The position numbers and the translations under genes are program-made. DNA of 33,462 nt from the NCBI RefSeq assembly GCF_030812855.1, contig NZ_JAUSTK010000044.1, positions 1 through 33,462 of the forward strand. Direction: 5' to 3'. Numbering within the stretch: position 1 is the first letter of the stretch; each line of letters starts with the position of its first letter. This DNA is from Paenibacillus wynnii. Its GTDB lineage: Bacteria > Bacillota > Bacilli > Paenibacillales > Paenibacillaceae. Below, in pieces: positions 1-7,460 of this stretch. The notes below the pieces were generated by a model. The model saw only the letters and a program-made list of their open reading frames with translations. It was not told the origin of the DNA and did not search any database.

Positions 1-275
1 AAATTTCCTGCAAAAATTTCAATAGGCACGACTTTGTTGCTCTGAAGCAAGAAAAAATTAAGACCGCCCTATCCATCCCCCACCTACCTTTGGTTGAGGA
101 AGAGGAATTCCGGGCAGTTTGTTAAAAACTGCAGCATCCCAGCAAAATCAGTGGGTTCCTTTTCAACAACCCATGGAACAATATCTTCTCCACTATGTAT
201 CCATTCTTGATAAAAGTCTAAATAGGAAGTTCTTAATTCCATGCAGGGCTTTGATAAATATACAGATATACCCAT
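1..275 (-). pseudogene. Decayed GNAT-family N-acetyltransferase gene, cut by window edge
   Basis: A good ribosome binding site (GGAGG, complement of 282-286) precedes an ATG at 273-275. The first 60 or so codons read like the N-terminus of a GNAT acetyltransferase family of about 170 residues (motifs LDFYQEWI, GEDIVPWVVEK, DFxGMLQFL). The frame then meets TAG at 84-86 and a second TAG shortly after. Residues that look family-like (FFLL...NKVV) reappear beyond the stops, and another frame gives similar residues (FFLASEQQ), so frameshifts are likely too. No acetyl-CoA binding motif is reached inside the window. Seen: start, RBS and in-frame stops. Inferred: a degraded gene. A sequencing error or a short real peptide cannot be excluded. 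Confidence 0.45.
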
Positions 276-300
276 AATCACCTCCGATTTTCAGGTATTA

Positions 301-324
301 AAAAAAGCCCATAAAGGGCTTTTA
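301..324 (-). terminator. Rho-independent terminator of the glk-to-crh operon
   Basis: On the minus strand an 8-bp stem (AAAAGCCC / GGGCTTTT, 303-310 and 316-323) with a 5-nt loop is followed by a run of T residues. It lies 27 nt after the crh stop codon and ends the transcript. Confidence 0.85.
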
Positions 325-350
325 GTCAATCACAAGTAAGGCCTTACAAA

Positions 351-620
351 TTATTGGTTCTCCAGCTCTTCTTTGCTGACGAGACTCGTCAATGCCGTTA
401 CAGCTTGCTCCGCGTCGGCGCCATCCGCACTGATGTAAATCTCCGTGCCCGAGCTGATCGCAAGACTCATAATCCCCATGATGCTTTTTGCGTTTACTTT
501 TTTATCGTCTTTTTCCACGAAAATCTCAGACGAAAACTTATTTGCTTCCTGCACGAATAATGCTGCAGGCCGAGCATGGAGCCCCGTCTTCAACCGTACA
601 ACTACCGGGTGCTTTGTCAT
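351..620 (-). CDS. crh: HPr-family protein at the crh position, with His15 and Ser46
   Basis: An 89-residue HPr-fold protein. HPr passes phosphate from enzyme I to PTS enzymes II through His15. HPr and Crh are also phosphorylated on Ser46 by HprK and then act as CcpA co-repressors. The sequence has KTGLHARPAA with His at position 15 and NAKSIMGIMSL with Ser at position 46. The chosen ATG at 618-620 has AGGGGG upstream; a longer frame to 662 lacks this support. Gene position (downstream of whiA) and residues such as ARPAALFVQEAN match B. subtilis Crh, but Crh there has Gln15. This copy therefore looks like Crh with a phosphorylatable histidine. It could be the cell's HPr or a bifunctional form. 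The family is certain; the crh name rests on synteny and similarity. Confidence 0.93.
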   Translation of the reverse strand: MTKHPVVVRLKTGLHARPAALFVQEANKFSSEIFVEKDDKKVNAKSIMGIMSLAISSGTEIYISADGADAEQAVTALTSLVSKEELENQ

Positions 621-717
621 GAAACGCTTACCCCCTATTTGAGATCTTCCCAAAATTTTCACATTAAATTTTATAATATTATATCATTATAACGTAATCC
701 ACACTAGAAAAAAAATA

Positions 718-1647
718 TTAGCTGCCCCGAACCTTGTCCGCCAGCTCATCAATTTTCCGAAGTCTATGGTTTACGCCTGACTTGCTAACCGTCCCTTTCA
801 GCATCTCCCCGACTTCCTTGAGGTTGATATCAGGGTGGGCCAGTCTAACTTCAGCTACTTCCCGCAACTTATCCGGCAAGCTTTCCAGCCCAACTTCTCT
901 CTGCAGCAGTTTGATATTCTCAATCTGCCGCACAGCAGCACTGATGGTTTTGTTCAGATTAGCCGTCTCACAATTAACGATGCGATTCACGGAGTTGCGC
1001 ATGTCACGCATAATCCGCACATCCTCGAATTTGAAAAGTGCCTGATGCGCCCCGATCAGACTCAAGAATTCGATGATTTTCTCGCCTTCTTTAATATAGA
1101 GTATGAAGCCTTTCTTGCGTTCAATACAGCGGGCGTTGAGGTGGAATTCACCAGCTAGGTCCACCAGCGCCTTGCAGTGCTCTTCATACATGGAGGAAAT
1201 CTCCAGATGGTAAGAAGAACCCTCCGGGTTGTTCACGGACCCGCCCGCCATAAAAGCACCGCGCAGATAAGCACGTTTACAGCAGTTTTTGCCTACGATT
1301 GCCTCGTCAATGCCGTCTGTAAAAATAAAGCCCTCAGAAACTATTCTGAGGTCGTTCAGAATTTCCTGCACACGGGAAGGAATCCGAACGATATAAACGT
1401 TATTTTTCTTCAAACGCATTTTTTTACGCACGAGAAGTTCAATATGGACCTGGTAATATTTCTTAAGCAAGGAATAAACCCGCCTTGCAATCGCGGCATT
1501 CTCTGTCGAAATGTCCAGAACTACCTTTTTGCTTGAAAGCTGCACCGATCCGTTCATCCGAATGAGTGCCGACATTTCCGCTTTCTCACAGCAGGGCTGG
1601 CTCTCGACCATCGTCAGCTCTTTTTTTGTCAGTGCCGCAAAAGACAA
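718..1647 (-). CDS. whiA: WhiA, sporulation/cell-division DNA-binding protein
   Basis: A 309-residue protein, typical length for WhiA. The N-terminal two thirds match the LAGLIDADG-like homing-endonuclease fold of WhiA (YLRGAFMAGGSVNNPEGSYH-like stretch, no catalytic role expected). The C-terminus carries the helix-turn-helix (INLKEVGEMLKGTVSKSGVNHRL). In actinobacteria WhiA is a sporulation regulator; in Bacillus it affects division and chromosome segregation. I place the start at TTG 1645-1647, giving MSFAALTKKELT, because AGAGG lies 8 nt upstream and relatives start there; a GTG at 1654-1656 is also in frame. It lies 39 nt downstream of yvcK and 97 nt upstream of crh, in the glk-rapZ-yvcK-whiA-crh operon. 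Confidence 0.95.
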   Translation of the reverse strand: MSFAALTKKELTMVESQPCCEKAEMSALIRMNGSVQLSSKKVVLDISTENAAIARRVYSLLKKYYQVHIELLVRKKMRLKKNNVYIVRIPSRVQEILNDLRIVSEGFIFTDGIDEAIVGKNCCKRAYLRGAFMAGGSVNNPEGSSYHLEISSMYEEHCKALVDLAGEFHLNARCIERKKGFILYIKEGEKIIEFLSLIGAHQALFKFEDVRIMRDMRNSVNRIVNCETANLNKTISAAVRQIENIKLLQREVGLESLPDKLREVAEVRLAHPDINLKEVGEMLKGTVSKSGVNHRLRKIDELADKVRGS

Positions 1648-1686
1648 GGGTCTCACCTCTTTCTAAATCCTGTAGATTTGTCAGGG

Positions 1687-2661
1687 TTATCTAGATATCC
1701 AATCGGTTACAAGCTGAAAAATATGATTGCTTAGTTTGTCGGTATCATGCCGCAAGTATGTCTTAAACAGTACCAATTTATCCGCAATGACCTTATATCC
1801 GGTACCCGCTAGTGCTTCCCGGTCAAGGCGTACCGGACGGGCACCCTTCTCCGCGTATTTACTCTGCACCTGCGGCGGAATCTCTCCGTCATTGACAATC
1901 ACATAATCGAACAGATGCAGTCCGATATGGTCATACACTGCTTGCAGATGATCGCTGACCGTATAATTATCTGTTTCGCCGGGCTGAGTCATAACATTAC
2001 AGACAAAAATTTTGATTGCCTCAGAGGATACAACCGCTTCTGCCAGCTTCGGCACAAGTAAATTGGGCAGGATGCTGGTATACAGACTGCCCGGACCAAT
2101 CAGTATTGCATCTGCATTCTGGATGGCTTCCAGAGCCTCCGGTAGCGGTTCTATATCGGCCGGTTCCAGAAACACACGCTTGATGATGCCGCCAGCTTCA
2201 GGAATCTTAGACTCCCCTGTTATAAGCGAGCCATCGGACATTTCCGCGTGAAGCACTACAGCTTCGGCCGCAGCGGGCAAAACCCGTCCGCGAACAGCGA
2301 ACAATCGGCTAAGCTCCCGGACAGCTGTGACGAAATCACCCGATATATCGGTTAGCGCTGCAAGAATCAGGTTGCCGAGGCTGTGCCCGGCAAGACCTTC
2401 ACCGCTACTGAAGCGGTACCTCATAATGTCAGCCATCAACGGCTCTACGTCAGCCATTGCGGTCAACACGTTGCGGATATCGCCAGGAGGCGGCATTTGC
2501 AGCTCGCTCCTCAAGATGCCGGAGCTGCCCCCGTCATCAGCTACCGTCACGATGGCTGTAATATCCAGCGGCTTTTCCTTCAATCCGCGAAGCATTACAG
2601 ACAATCCAGTACCCCCGCCCATAACAACGATACGCGGCCGCTCTCTTTGTTCTTCAGCCAC
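1687..2661 (-). CDS. yvcK: YvcK/GlmR gluconeogenesis factor (CofD-like)
   Basis: A 324-residue protein of the CofD/YvcK family. It opens with a glycine-rich nucleotide-binding loop (VVMGGGTGLS, about residues 13-21), followed by TVADDGGSSG and PPPGDIRN, which are hallmark YvcK motifs. GHSLGNLILAAL and GPGSLYTSILPNLLV also match. In Bacillus YvcK (GlmR) binds UDP-GlcNAc and supports cell shape and the partition of carbon into cell-wall precursors during gluconeogenic growth. It starts 17 nt after rapZ and shares the operon with whiA and crh, a conserved arrangement across Firmicutes. Nothing is missing or odd. Confidence 0.96.
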   Translation of the reverse strand: MAEEQRERPRIVVMGGGTGLSVMLRGLKEKPLDITAIVTVADDGGSSGILRSELQMPPPGDIRNVLTAMADVEPLMADIMRYRFSSGEGLAGHSLGNLILAALTDISGDFVTAVRELSRLFAVRGRVLPAAAEAVVLHAEMSDGSLITGESKIPEAGGIIKRVFLEPADIEPLPEALEAIQNADAILIGPGSLYTSILPNLLVPKLAEAVVSSEAIKIFVCNVMTQPGETDNYTVSDHLQAVYDHIGLHLFDYVIVNDGEIPPQVQSKYAEKGARPVRLDREALAGTGYKVIADKLVLFKTYLRHDTDKLSNHIFQLVTDWISR

Positions 2662-2678
2662 TGTAATCCCTTCTCTCG

Positions 2679-3578
2679 TTAGTGCCGATCGCGTTCGGCA
2701 TCCCGATGACTAACCGTTACCGATTCTGTCTCGCTGACTCCTAGCATTTTGCCTAAATATTCAGAAATGGCCACAGAGCGGTGTTTCCCCCCTGTACAGC
2801 CAATACCGATAATAATCTGGGACTTGCCTTCTTTGCGATACTGTGGGATCAAAAAATGAAGCATATCGAGCAATTTAGTCAGGAACACCTGCGTTTCGGG
2901 CCATTTCATCACATATTCATAGACATCATTTTCTTGTCCCGTCTTTGGCCGCAGGTGATCCACATAATGCGGGTTAGGTAAAAAGCGGACATCGAATACA
3001 AGATCTGCATCAATGGGTATCCCATACTTGAATCCAAACGAAGTAATATTAACGGAGAGTGTACTTTTACCTAAATGGGAAAAGCGGGATACAATCTTCT
3101 CCTTAAGCTGTACTGGCTTCATGCTGCTGGTATCCATGACTTGGGTAGCCGAGTTCTTCAGCTCCTCCAGCATCTTGCGCTCCAGCCGGATTCCGTCAAG
3201 CGGCATGCCCTTGGGCGCGAGCGGATGATGCCGACGGCTCTCTTTATAACGTTGTACAAGTACAGAGTCAGTAGCATCCAAAAACAAAATTTCGCAGCCT
3301 ATCGTTGACTCATCCTTAATATAGGTAAGCGATTCCGATAGGGCGGTAAAGAATTCCCGTCCGCGTAGATCAATCACAAGGGCTACCTTAGCGATTTTTC
3401 CTTTGGACTGTTCGATGAGTTCTGCGAACTTAGGGATAAGCACCGGAGGCAAATTATCGACGCAGAAAAAACCAAGATCCTCCAGGCTTTGTACTGCAAT
3501 CGTTTTTCCTGCTCCAGACATTCCCGTAATAATGATCAGGGTTGCCCCACCGGGCTGTACAGTCTCCAACTCGGTCAT
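2679..3578 (-). CDS. rapZ: RapZ/YvcJ nucleotide-binding protein
   Basis: A 299-residue P-loop protein. Walker A is GMSGAGKT (residues 19-26), and the C-terminal signature GCTGGKHRSVAISE is intact. In E. coli RapZ is an RNase adaptor that controls GlmZ/GlmS. In Bacillus the orthologue YvcJ binds and hydrolyses GTP and is tied to competence; no RNase-adaptor role should be assumed here. SVNITSFGFKYGIPIDADLVFDVRFLPNPHY is typical of the family core. It lies 50 nt after glk and 17 nt before yvcK. The GGGGAGGGGACGC stretch before the ATG is a strong ribosome binding site. Confidence 0.95.
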   Translation of the reverse strand: MTELETVQPGGATLIIITGMSGAGKTIAVQSLEDLGFFCVDNLPPVLIPKFAELIEQSKGKIAKVALVIDLRGREFFTALSESLTYIKDESTIGCEILFLDATDSVLVQRYKESRRHHPLAPKGMPLDGIRLERKMLEELKNSATQVMDTSSMKPVQLKEKIVSRFSHLGKSTLSVNITSFGFKYGIPIDADLVFDVRFLPNPHYVDHLRPKTGQENDVYEYVMKWPETQVFLTKLLDMLHFLIPQYRKEGKSQIIIGIGCTGGKHRSVAISEYLGKMLGVSETESVTVSHRDAERDRH

Positions 3579-3628
3579 AAAAGCGTCCCCTCCCCAGAGT
3601 TAGTATATGAATATATAATTTCGTTGTT

Positions 3629-4579
3629 CTATGAACGAAGCAGCAAGCCGGCAGCGCCTACAATACCTGCATCATTACCTAGCTTCGCCGGAATGATAGT
3701 TACTCCCGTTTGAAGAGGAGCCGGTGCCAATTTAGCGAACACACGACGAACCTCATCGAACAGAATATCGCCTGCTTTGGATACACCGCCACCTACGATG
3801 AATACTTCAGGATTAAGCACTGCAGCCACTGCCGCCATGGATTTACCCAAGTAAAAAGCCGACCGGTTAACAATACGGATAGCTACCTCGTCGCCCGCTT
3901 TTGCCGCATCAAAAACTTCCTTTGCTGCAATCTTTTCTACTAGAGAAAGAGAGGTCCGGTCGCCGCGCGCCACTGCATCATTAGCCATACGAATAATACC
4001 CGTAGCTGAGGAAACGGTTTCCAAACAGCCCATATTTCCACATCCACATTGAATCGCTTCCAGATCTGGCACTACAGAGATATGACCCAGTTCACCAGCT
4101 AGACCGGCGAAGCCTTGATAGATTTTACCGTTGATAATAATACCGCCGCCAACCCCTGTTCCCAGTGTATAGCAGACACAATTATCTATGCCCTGTCCCG
4201 CACCGCTCCATGCTTCACCCAGTGCAGCCACATTCGCGTCGTTGTCTATTTTGACTGGCTTATTCAGTCGTTCCTCCAAAATGGAACGGATCGGCACATC
4301 TCTAAAACCTATGTTAGGCGCAAGTATGATGATTCCTTCACGGATATTCGTAAAGCCGGCCACTCCCGCTCCCACGCCAGCAAGCTGGTCCCATGAATAA
4401 GGAGAGTCCTCCACAATTTGACGTACATACTTTTCGATGTTATCGATAACGGTATCGACGCCGTCCGCTGTTCCTGTGGGCCCTTCATACGTATGCAGCA
4501 GGTTCCCTTCGGCATTGCAGATTCCAACCTTGATTGCGGTTCCACCCAAATCCACGCCAACGTAGATATTTTCAGACAT
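3629..4579 (-). CDS. glk: ROK-family glucokinase
   Basis: A 316-residue ROK kinase that phosphorylates glucose to glucose-6-phosphate with ATP. Visible are the N-terminal phosphate loop (VGVDLGGTAIKVG), the sugar-binding DNDANVAALGE motif, GTGVGGGIIINGK, and the ROK zinc motif CGCGNMGC after ELGHISV. I start at ATG 4577-4579 (MSENIYVGVDLGG) because AAAGGTGG lies 8 nt upstream; an in-frame extension to 4591 has no such support. It is the first gene of the operon that continues into rapZ-yvcK-whiA-crh, behind the promoter at 4628-4656. B. subtilis carries glcK elsewhere, so linkage of glucokinase with the YvcK/Crh genes is a lineage feature that joins glucose entry with catabolite control. Confidence 0.95.
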   Translation of the reverse strand: MSENIYVGVDLGGTAIKVGICNAEGNLLHTYEGPTGTADGVDTVIDNIEKYVRQIVEDSPYSWDQLAGVGAGVAGFTNIREGIIILAPNIGFRDVPIRSILEERLNKPVKIDNDANVAALGEAWSGAGQGIDNCVCYTLGTGVGGGIIINGKIYQGFAGLAGELGHISVVPDLEAIQCGCGNMGCLETVSSATGIIRMANDAVARGDRTSLSLVEKIAAKEVFDAAKAGDEVAIRIVNRSAFYLGKSMAAVAAVLNPEVFIVGGGVSKAGDILFDEVRRVFAKLAPAPLQTGVTIIPAKLGNDAGIVGAAGLLLRS

Positions 4580-4627
4580 GTAATAAGCCACCTTTTTCTA
4601 TGCTAAAATAGTTAATCCTACGTTCCC

Positions 4628-4656
4628 ACTATAATAGAAGCCCACCCTGCGGTCAA
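4628..4656 (-). promoter_or_regulatory. Sigma-A-type promoter of glk-rapZ-yvcK-whiA-crh
   Basis: On the minus strand TTGACC (complement of 651-656 in the 4600s) and TATAGT (complement of 4628-4633) are separated by exactly 17 bp. The predicted start of transcription is about 40 nt before the glk start codon. This is among the clearest promoter matches in the window. Confidence 0.7.
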
Positions 4657-4729
4657 GGAAAGGCGACACACCCGGACAAGCATTATTTAATAAGTTTTTG
4701 GAAGTAGAAACAAGCTCAGGTCCGCACAG

Positions 4730-4758
4730 AAAAAACTCCCCTGCCCGACAGGCAAGGA
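4730..4758 (-). terminator. Terminator after the DUF438-hemerythrin gene
   Basis: On the minus strand the hairpin TCCTTGCC / GGCAGGGGA (one G-T pair) with loop TGTCG is followed by a T run. It separates the DUF1858-DUF438 pair from the glk promoter. Confidence 0.75.
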
Positions 4759-4783
4759 AGTCCATACAAGTCTATAAATCTGT

Positions 4784-6052
4784 CTATTCCGACAAAATAC
4801 GTTTTTGTCCCTCTAGCGCGCGGATTGGGGCAATATTTTGCGTAAACTCCAAGGTGCCCATGTAACGTCCTTCCGCATCACGAACTGCAAAGTAACGAAT
4901 ATAGATGAATTTATCCTTGATAGCGATCCAGAAATCCTCAGCATCCTTGCGGCCTGCCTTGAAATCTTCCAGCAGCTTTTCTACGACATGCACGCTTTGC
5001 GGCGGGTGACAGTTCTGAACGGTACGGCCAATAACCGCTTTTGTACGGGCAAAAATACGCTCTTTACCATGGGAAAAATAACGCACCACATCATTCTCAT
5101 CAATAAACGTGAGGTCAACGGGCAAATGATTCAGGACAGTCTCCAACTGATGGAGGGACAAGAGGCCTGTCTCAAAGCGGATAAAGCCTTGTGGGGCTGT
5201 TCCCTCTTCTTCTTCCGTCTCCTTGGTTTCTACGGCGCCTTCCGGCTCACCCGCACGCTCTGGAATCCACTCCTGGTCAGGTGCTGTCAAGCAGAACCCT
5301 ATCTCATCGCTCTCCCGTGCTATTTTAACCCATTCATCCTCAGTCAACTTATCCAGCGCCATGGGTAGAAGAATATTTTCTTCCTTGAAGATCATCTCAT
5401 TAACCTCAGTAATAATAAGAGCCAGGGCTTCACCAATCTCTGTTTTGTTACCTTGATAATCACTAAGCGTCGTCTTGGCGGACTTAATCATATTCCGGAT
5501 ACCGTCATCCACACCCCACATGACCTTGGTCGGTCCATAGATGCCGTACTTTTCGAGGTAAGGAAATACCAAATTTTCTTTACGGCTGTAATGTTTATCG
5601 AGATCCAGCAGCAGACTCAAGTCTTCTAACAGCTTGAAAATGATTTCTTCGCTGTCGTTCTTCTGGAACTTATCGGCATGCAGCGCCAGACGGAAATTCA
5701 CGAGCCGTTCGATCTCACGGTTCTCCAGCTTGAAGGTGTGTACCGGGTGACCTGGCTGCTCCTCCGGCTTGGACGAGCGGTGAATCTCCTCAATCGAGCC
5801 TTTAAAAATTGCTGTATGCACCGAGCATAAACGCTGTACCTCAGAGACAGGGATGCCCTCCTCTGTCATTAGAGAATGCTCCATAGCAGAAATTTCTGCC
5901 ACCGTTACATCCCCCACTGCTTCTGCAAAACGGGCTTTCACTTCATCCACACTTTTGCCTGCATGCAGCTCCTTAATGATCTCTCTGAGCATAGCTTGTC
6001 GGCGGGTTTGTTCCGGTACATCTACTTCACGGTTGTTAATCAGTTCGCTCAT
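4784..6052 (-). CDS. DUF438-hemerythrin-PAS protein
   Basis: A 422-residue cytoplasmic protein with three recognisable parts. DUF438 lies at about residues 15-85. A hemerythrin-like HHE domain lies at about 95-245, with candidate iron ligands in FRLALHADKF, DKHYSRKENLVFPYLEK and FKEENILLPMALDK. A PAS-like domain lies at about 300-405 (LPVDLTFIDENDVVRYFSHGKERIF), after an acidic linker rich in Glu. Hemerythrin domains bind a di-iron centre that senses or carries oxygen or NO, and PAS domains sense redox, gas or ligands. This architecture is common in anaerobic and facultative Firmicutes, but its exact job is not established. It follows the DUF1858 gene by 33 nt and shares its FNR-type promoter, so expression under low oxygen is likely (inference). 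Confidence 0.88.
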   Translation of the reverse strand: MSELINNREVDVPEQTRRQAMLREIIKELHAGKSVDEVKARFAEAVGDVTVAEISAMEHSLMTEEGIPVSEVQRLCSVHTAIFKGSIEEIHRSSKPEEQPGHPVHTFKLENREIERLVNFRLALHADKFQKNDSEEIIFKLLEDLSLLLDLDKHYSRKENLVFPYLEKYGIYGPTKVMWGVDDGIRNMIKSAKTTLSDYQGNKTEIGEALALIITEVNEMIFKEENILLPMALDKLTEDEWVKIARESDEIGFCLTAPDQEWIPERAGEPEGAVETKETEEEEGTAPQGFIRFETGLLSLHQLETVLNHLPVDLTFIDENDVVRYFSHGKERIFARTKAVIGRTVQNCHPPQSVHVVEKLLEDFKAGRKDAEDFWIAIKDKFIYIRYFAVRDAEGRYMGTLEFTQNIAPIRALEGQKRILSE

Positions 6053-6085
6053 TTTATGTCTCTCCTTTTTTATATATCAGATCAT

Positions 6086-6313
6086 CTATTCAACAACTTC
6101 AAAGCCGTAACTCTGAAACGTTAGCTTAACGGTGTCTATGTTCATTTTTTTAAGCTTGATGCCTTTAGACAAGGTCATGAAGCGGCCTGCAGTCTGCAGC
6201 ATACCCGGTTTGGCGATATCTCGGAATCCTAGCTCTACCATAATGTCGATGGCTTCTGGATGCCTACTTACCAGTTCAAATATGGATTCTTCCAGCTTCA
6301 GCACTTTTCCCAT
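6086..6313 (-). CDS. DUF1858 small protein, partner of the DUF438-hemerythrin protein
   Basis: A 75-residue protein matching the DUF1858 fold (LKLEESIFELVSRHPEAIDIMVELGF). DUF1858 resembles the N-terminal domain of the ScdA/YtfE/Ric di-iron repair proteins. Many members carry a CxxC-type cysteine pair after the third helix; this copy has no cysteine at all, so it cannot bind metal through thiols. The start codon has GGGGAGAGG 5-6 nt upstream. It is the first gene of a two-gene operon with the DUF438-hemerythrin gene. The function is unknown; being encoded with a hemerythrin protein suggests an accessory role in gas sensing or iron-site handling (inference). Confidence 0.82.
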   Translation of the reverse strand: MGKVLKLEESIFELVSRHPEAIDIMVELGFRDIAKPGMLQTAGRFMTLSKGIKLKKMNIDTVKLTFQSYGFEVVE

Positions 6314-6332
6314 ACGCCTCTCCCCTTCAACA

Positions 6333-6347
6333 TGAGAACTATTCTCA
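6333..6347. promoter_or_regulatory. Fur-like 15-bp palindrome before the DUF1858 gene
   Basis: TGAGAA-N3-TTCTCA is a perfect inverted repeat. Written as 7-1-7 it matches the Fur-type core TGATAATnATTATCA at 11 of the 14 defined positions. It lies just downstream of the predicted start of transcription, where a repressor would block RNA polymerase. Fur, PerR and other factors cannot be told apart by eye. Confidence 0.4.
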
Positions 6348-6354
6348 ATCTCAG

Positions 6355-6395
6355 ATTAGCATAGGCAAAATAGGGGGATTGTGATTCTAGTCACA
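6355..6395 (-). promoter_or_regulatory. FNR/CRP-type box and promoter of the DUF1858-DUF438 operon
   Basis: TGTGA-N6-TCACA at 6380-6395 is a perfect match to the FNR/CRP-family half-site pattern and to the Bacillus Fnr consensus. On the minus strand a -10-like TATGCT (complement of 6358-6363), or the overlapping GCTAAT, lies downstream. This puts the box centre about 37-40 bp before the start of transcription, close to the -41.5 position used by class II activators. No good -35 is seen, as expected for an activated promoter. Confidence 0.65.
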
Positions 6396-6411
6396 TACTT
6401 AAAAATTTAAC

Positions 6412-6457
6412 AAAAAAGACTGCCCCTTCGCCTTAATGGCTTAGGAGACAGTCTTTG
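6412..6457 (-). terminator. Terminator after trxB
   Basis: On the minus strand AAAGACTG pairs with CAGTCTTT, with a further inner stem around GCC/GGC, followed by TTTTT. It ends the TPR gene-trxB transcript 25 nt after the trxB stop. Confidence 0.75.
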
Positions 6458-6482
6458 TTCAATTCATATAGAATGCAGCTTG

Positions 6483-7436
6483 TTATTTATCGAGTGATTC
6501 GCTCCAGTCGTGTACCATCGTGCCTTCAAGATATTTCTCGGCATCCATAGCTGCCATACAACCTGTTCCCGCTGCAGATATGGCCTGACGGTAACGGGTA
6601 TCCTGCACATCTCCGCAAGCAAATACGCCAGGAATATTGGTCTCTGTTGTACCAGGGTTTACTACAAGATAACCGTTGGCATCTGTTGTAAGCTGTCCGC
6701 CCAGGAAAGACGTGTTCGGCGTATGACCAATCGCGACAAAGACACCGTCCGCTTCAACAAGCTCTTCGATGCCTGTGTCATTGTTGCGTACTTTAAGACC
6801 CTTCACGCCGGTATCCCCTACTGAAACCTCAAGCGGGGTACGGTTAAGCGCCCAAACCACTTTGCTGTTATCCCGCGCACGGTCCTGCATAATCTTGGAT
6901 GCACGCAGTTCCGGACGGCGGTGTACCAAGGTTACACTGGAAGCAAACCGGGTAAGGAAACTGGCTTCTTCCATTGCAGAGTCTCCTCCGCCCACTACGA
7001 TAATCTTTTTATTGCGGAAGAAAAAACCGTCACAGGTAGCACAGGTGCTGACCCCGCGACCCACATTCTCTTGTTCTCCTGGAATTCCGAGGTATCTAGC
7101 GGAAGCGCCTGTCGAGATAATAACAGACTCTGCCTCTAATACTCCTAATCCATCTACAGTTACTTTAAACGGCCGCCCAGAGAAATCCACAGAGTCCACC
7201 CAGCCATTCTTGAACTCGGCACCAAATCGTTCCGCCTGCTTGCGCATGTTATCCATGAGATCAGGACCTAGAATCCCGTCAGGAAAGCCTGGAAAGTTCT
7301 CCACTTCAGTCGTGGTTGTCAGTTGTCCTCCTGGCTGCAAACCTTCAATCACCAGCGGACTCAAGTTGGCACGGGCCAAATAAATGGCTGCGGTCAGCCC
7401 GGCTGGACCTGTTCCGATTACAATTGTTTTGTACAT
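6483..7436 (-). CDS. trxB: Thioredoxin reductase
   Basis: A 317-residue FAD/NADPH flavoenzyme that reduces thioredoxin. It has the FAD motif GTGPAG (residues 8-13), the redox-active CATC pair (Cys132 and Cys135, in TCATCDGFFF), the NADPH-binding GGGDSAMEEA motif at about 149-158, and the C-terminal FAD contact GVFACGDVQD. Length and motifs are standard for bacterial low-molecular-weight TrxB. It lies 24 nt downstream of the TPR gene with a GAGGAGG-type ribosome binding site, so the two are probably cotranscribed, as in the B. subtilis yvcD-trxB region. The neighbouring Nudix gene yvcI of B. subtilis is absent here. Confidence 0.97.
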   Translation of the reverse strand: MYKTIVIGTGPAGLTAAIYLARANLSPLVIEGLQPGGQLTTTTEVENFPGFPDGILGPDLMDNMRKQAERFGAEFKNGWVDSVDFSGRPFKVTVDGLGVLEAESVIISTGASARYLGIPGEQENVGRGVSTCATCDGFFFRNKKIIVVGGGDSAMEEASFLTRFASSVTLVHRRPELRASKIMQDRARDNSKVVWALNRTPLEVSVGDTGVKGLKVRNNDTGIEELVEADGVFVAIGHTPNTSFLGGQLTTDANGYLVVNPGTTETNIPGVFACGDVQDTRYRQAISAAGTGCMAAMDAEKYLEGTMVHDWSESLDK

Positions 7437-7460
7437 AGCAGTGGCCTCCTCACATGGGTT

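Noticed and set aside
6769..7383. 204-codon open frame on the plus strand
   Set aside because: It lies antisense to trxB, and its composition reflects the codon pattern of trxB.
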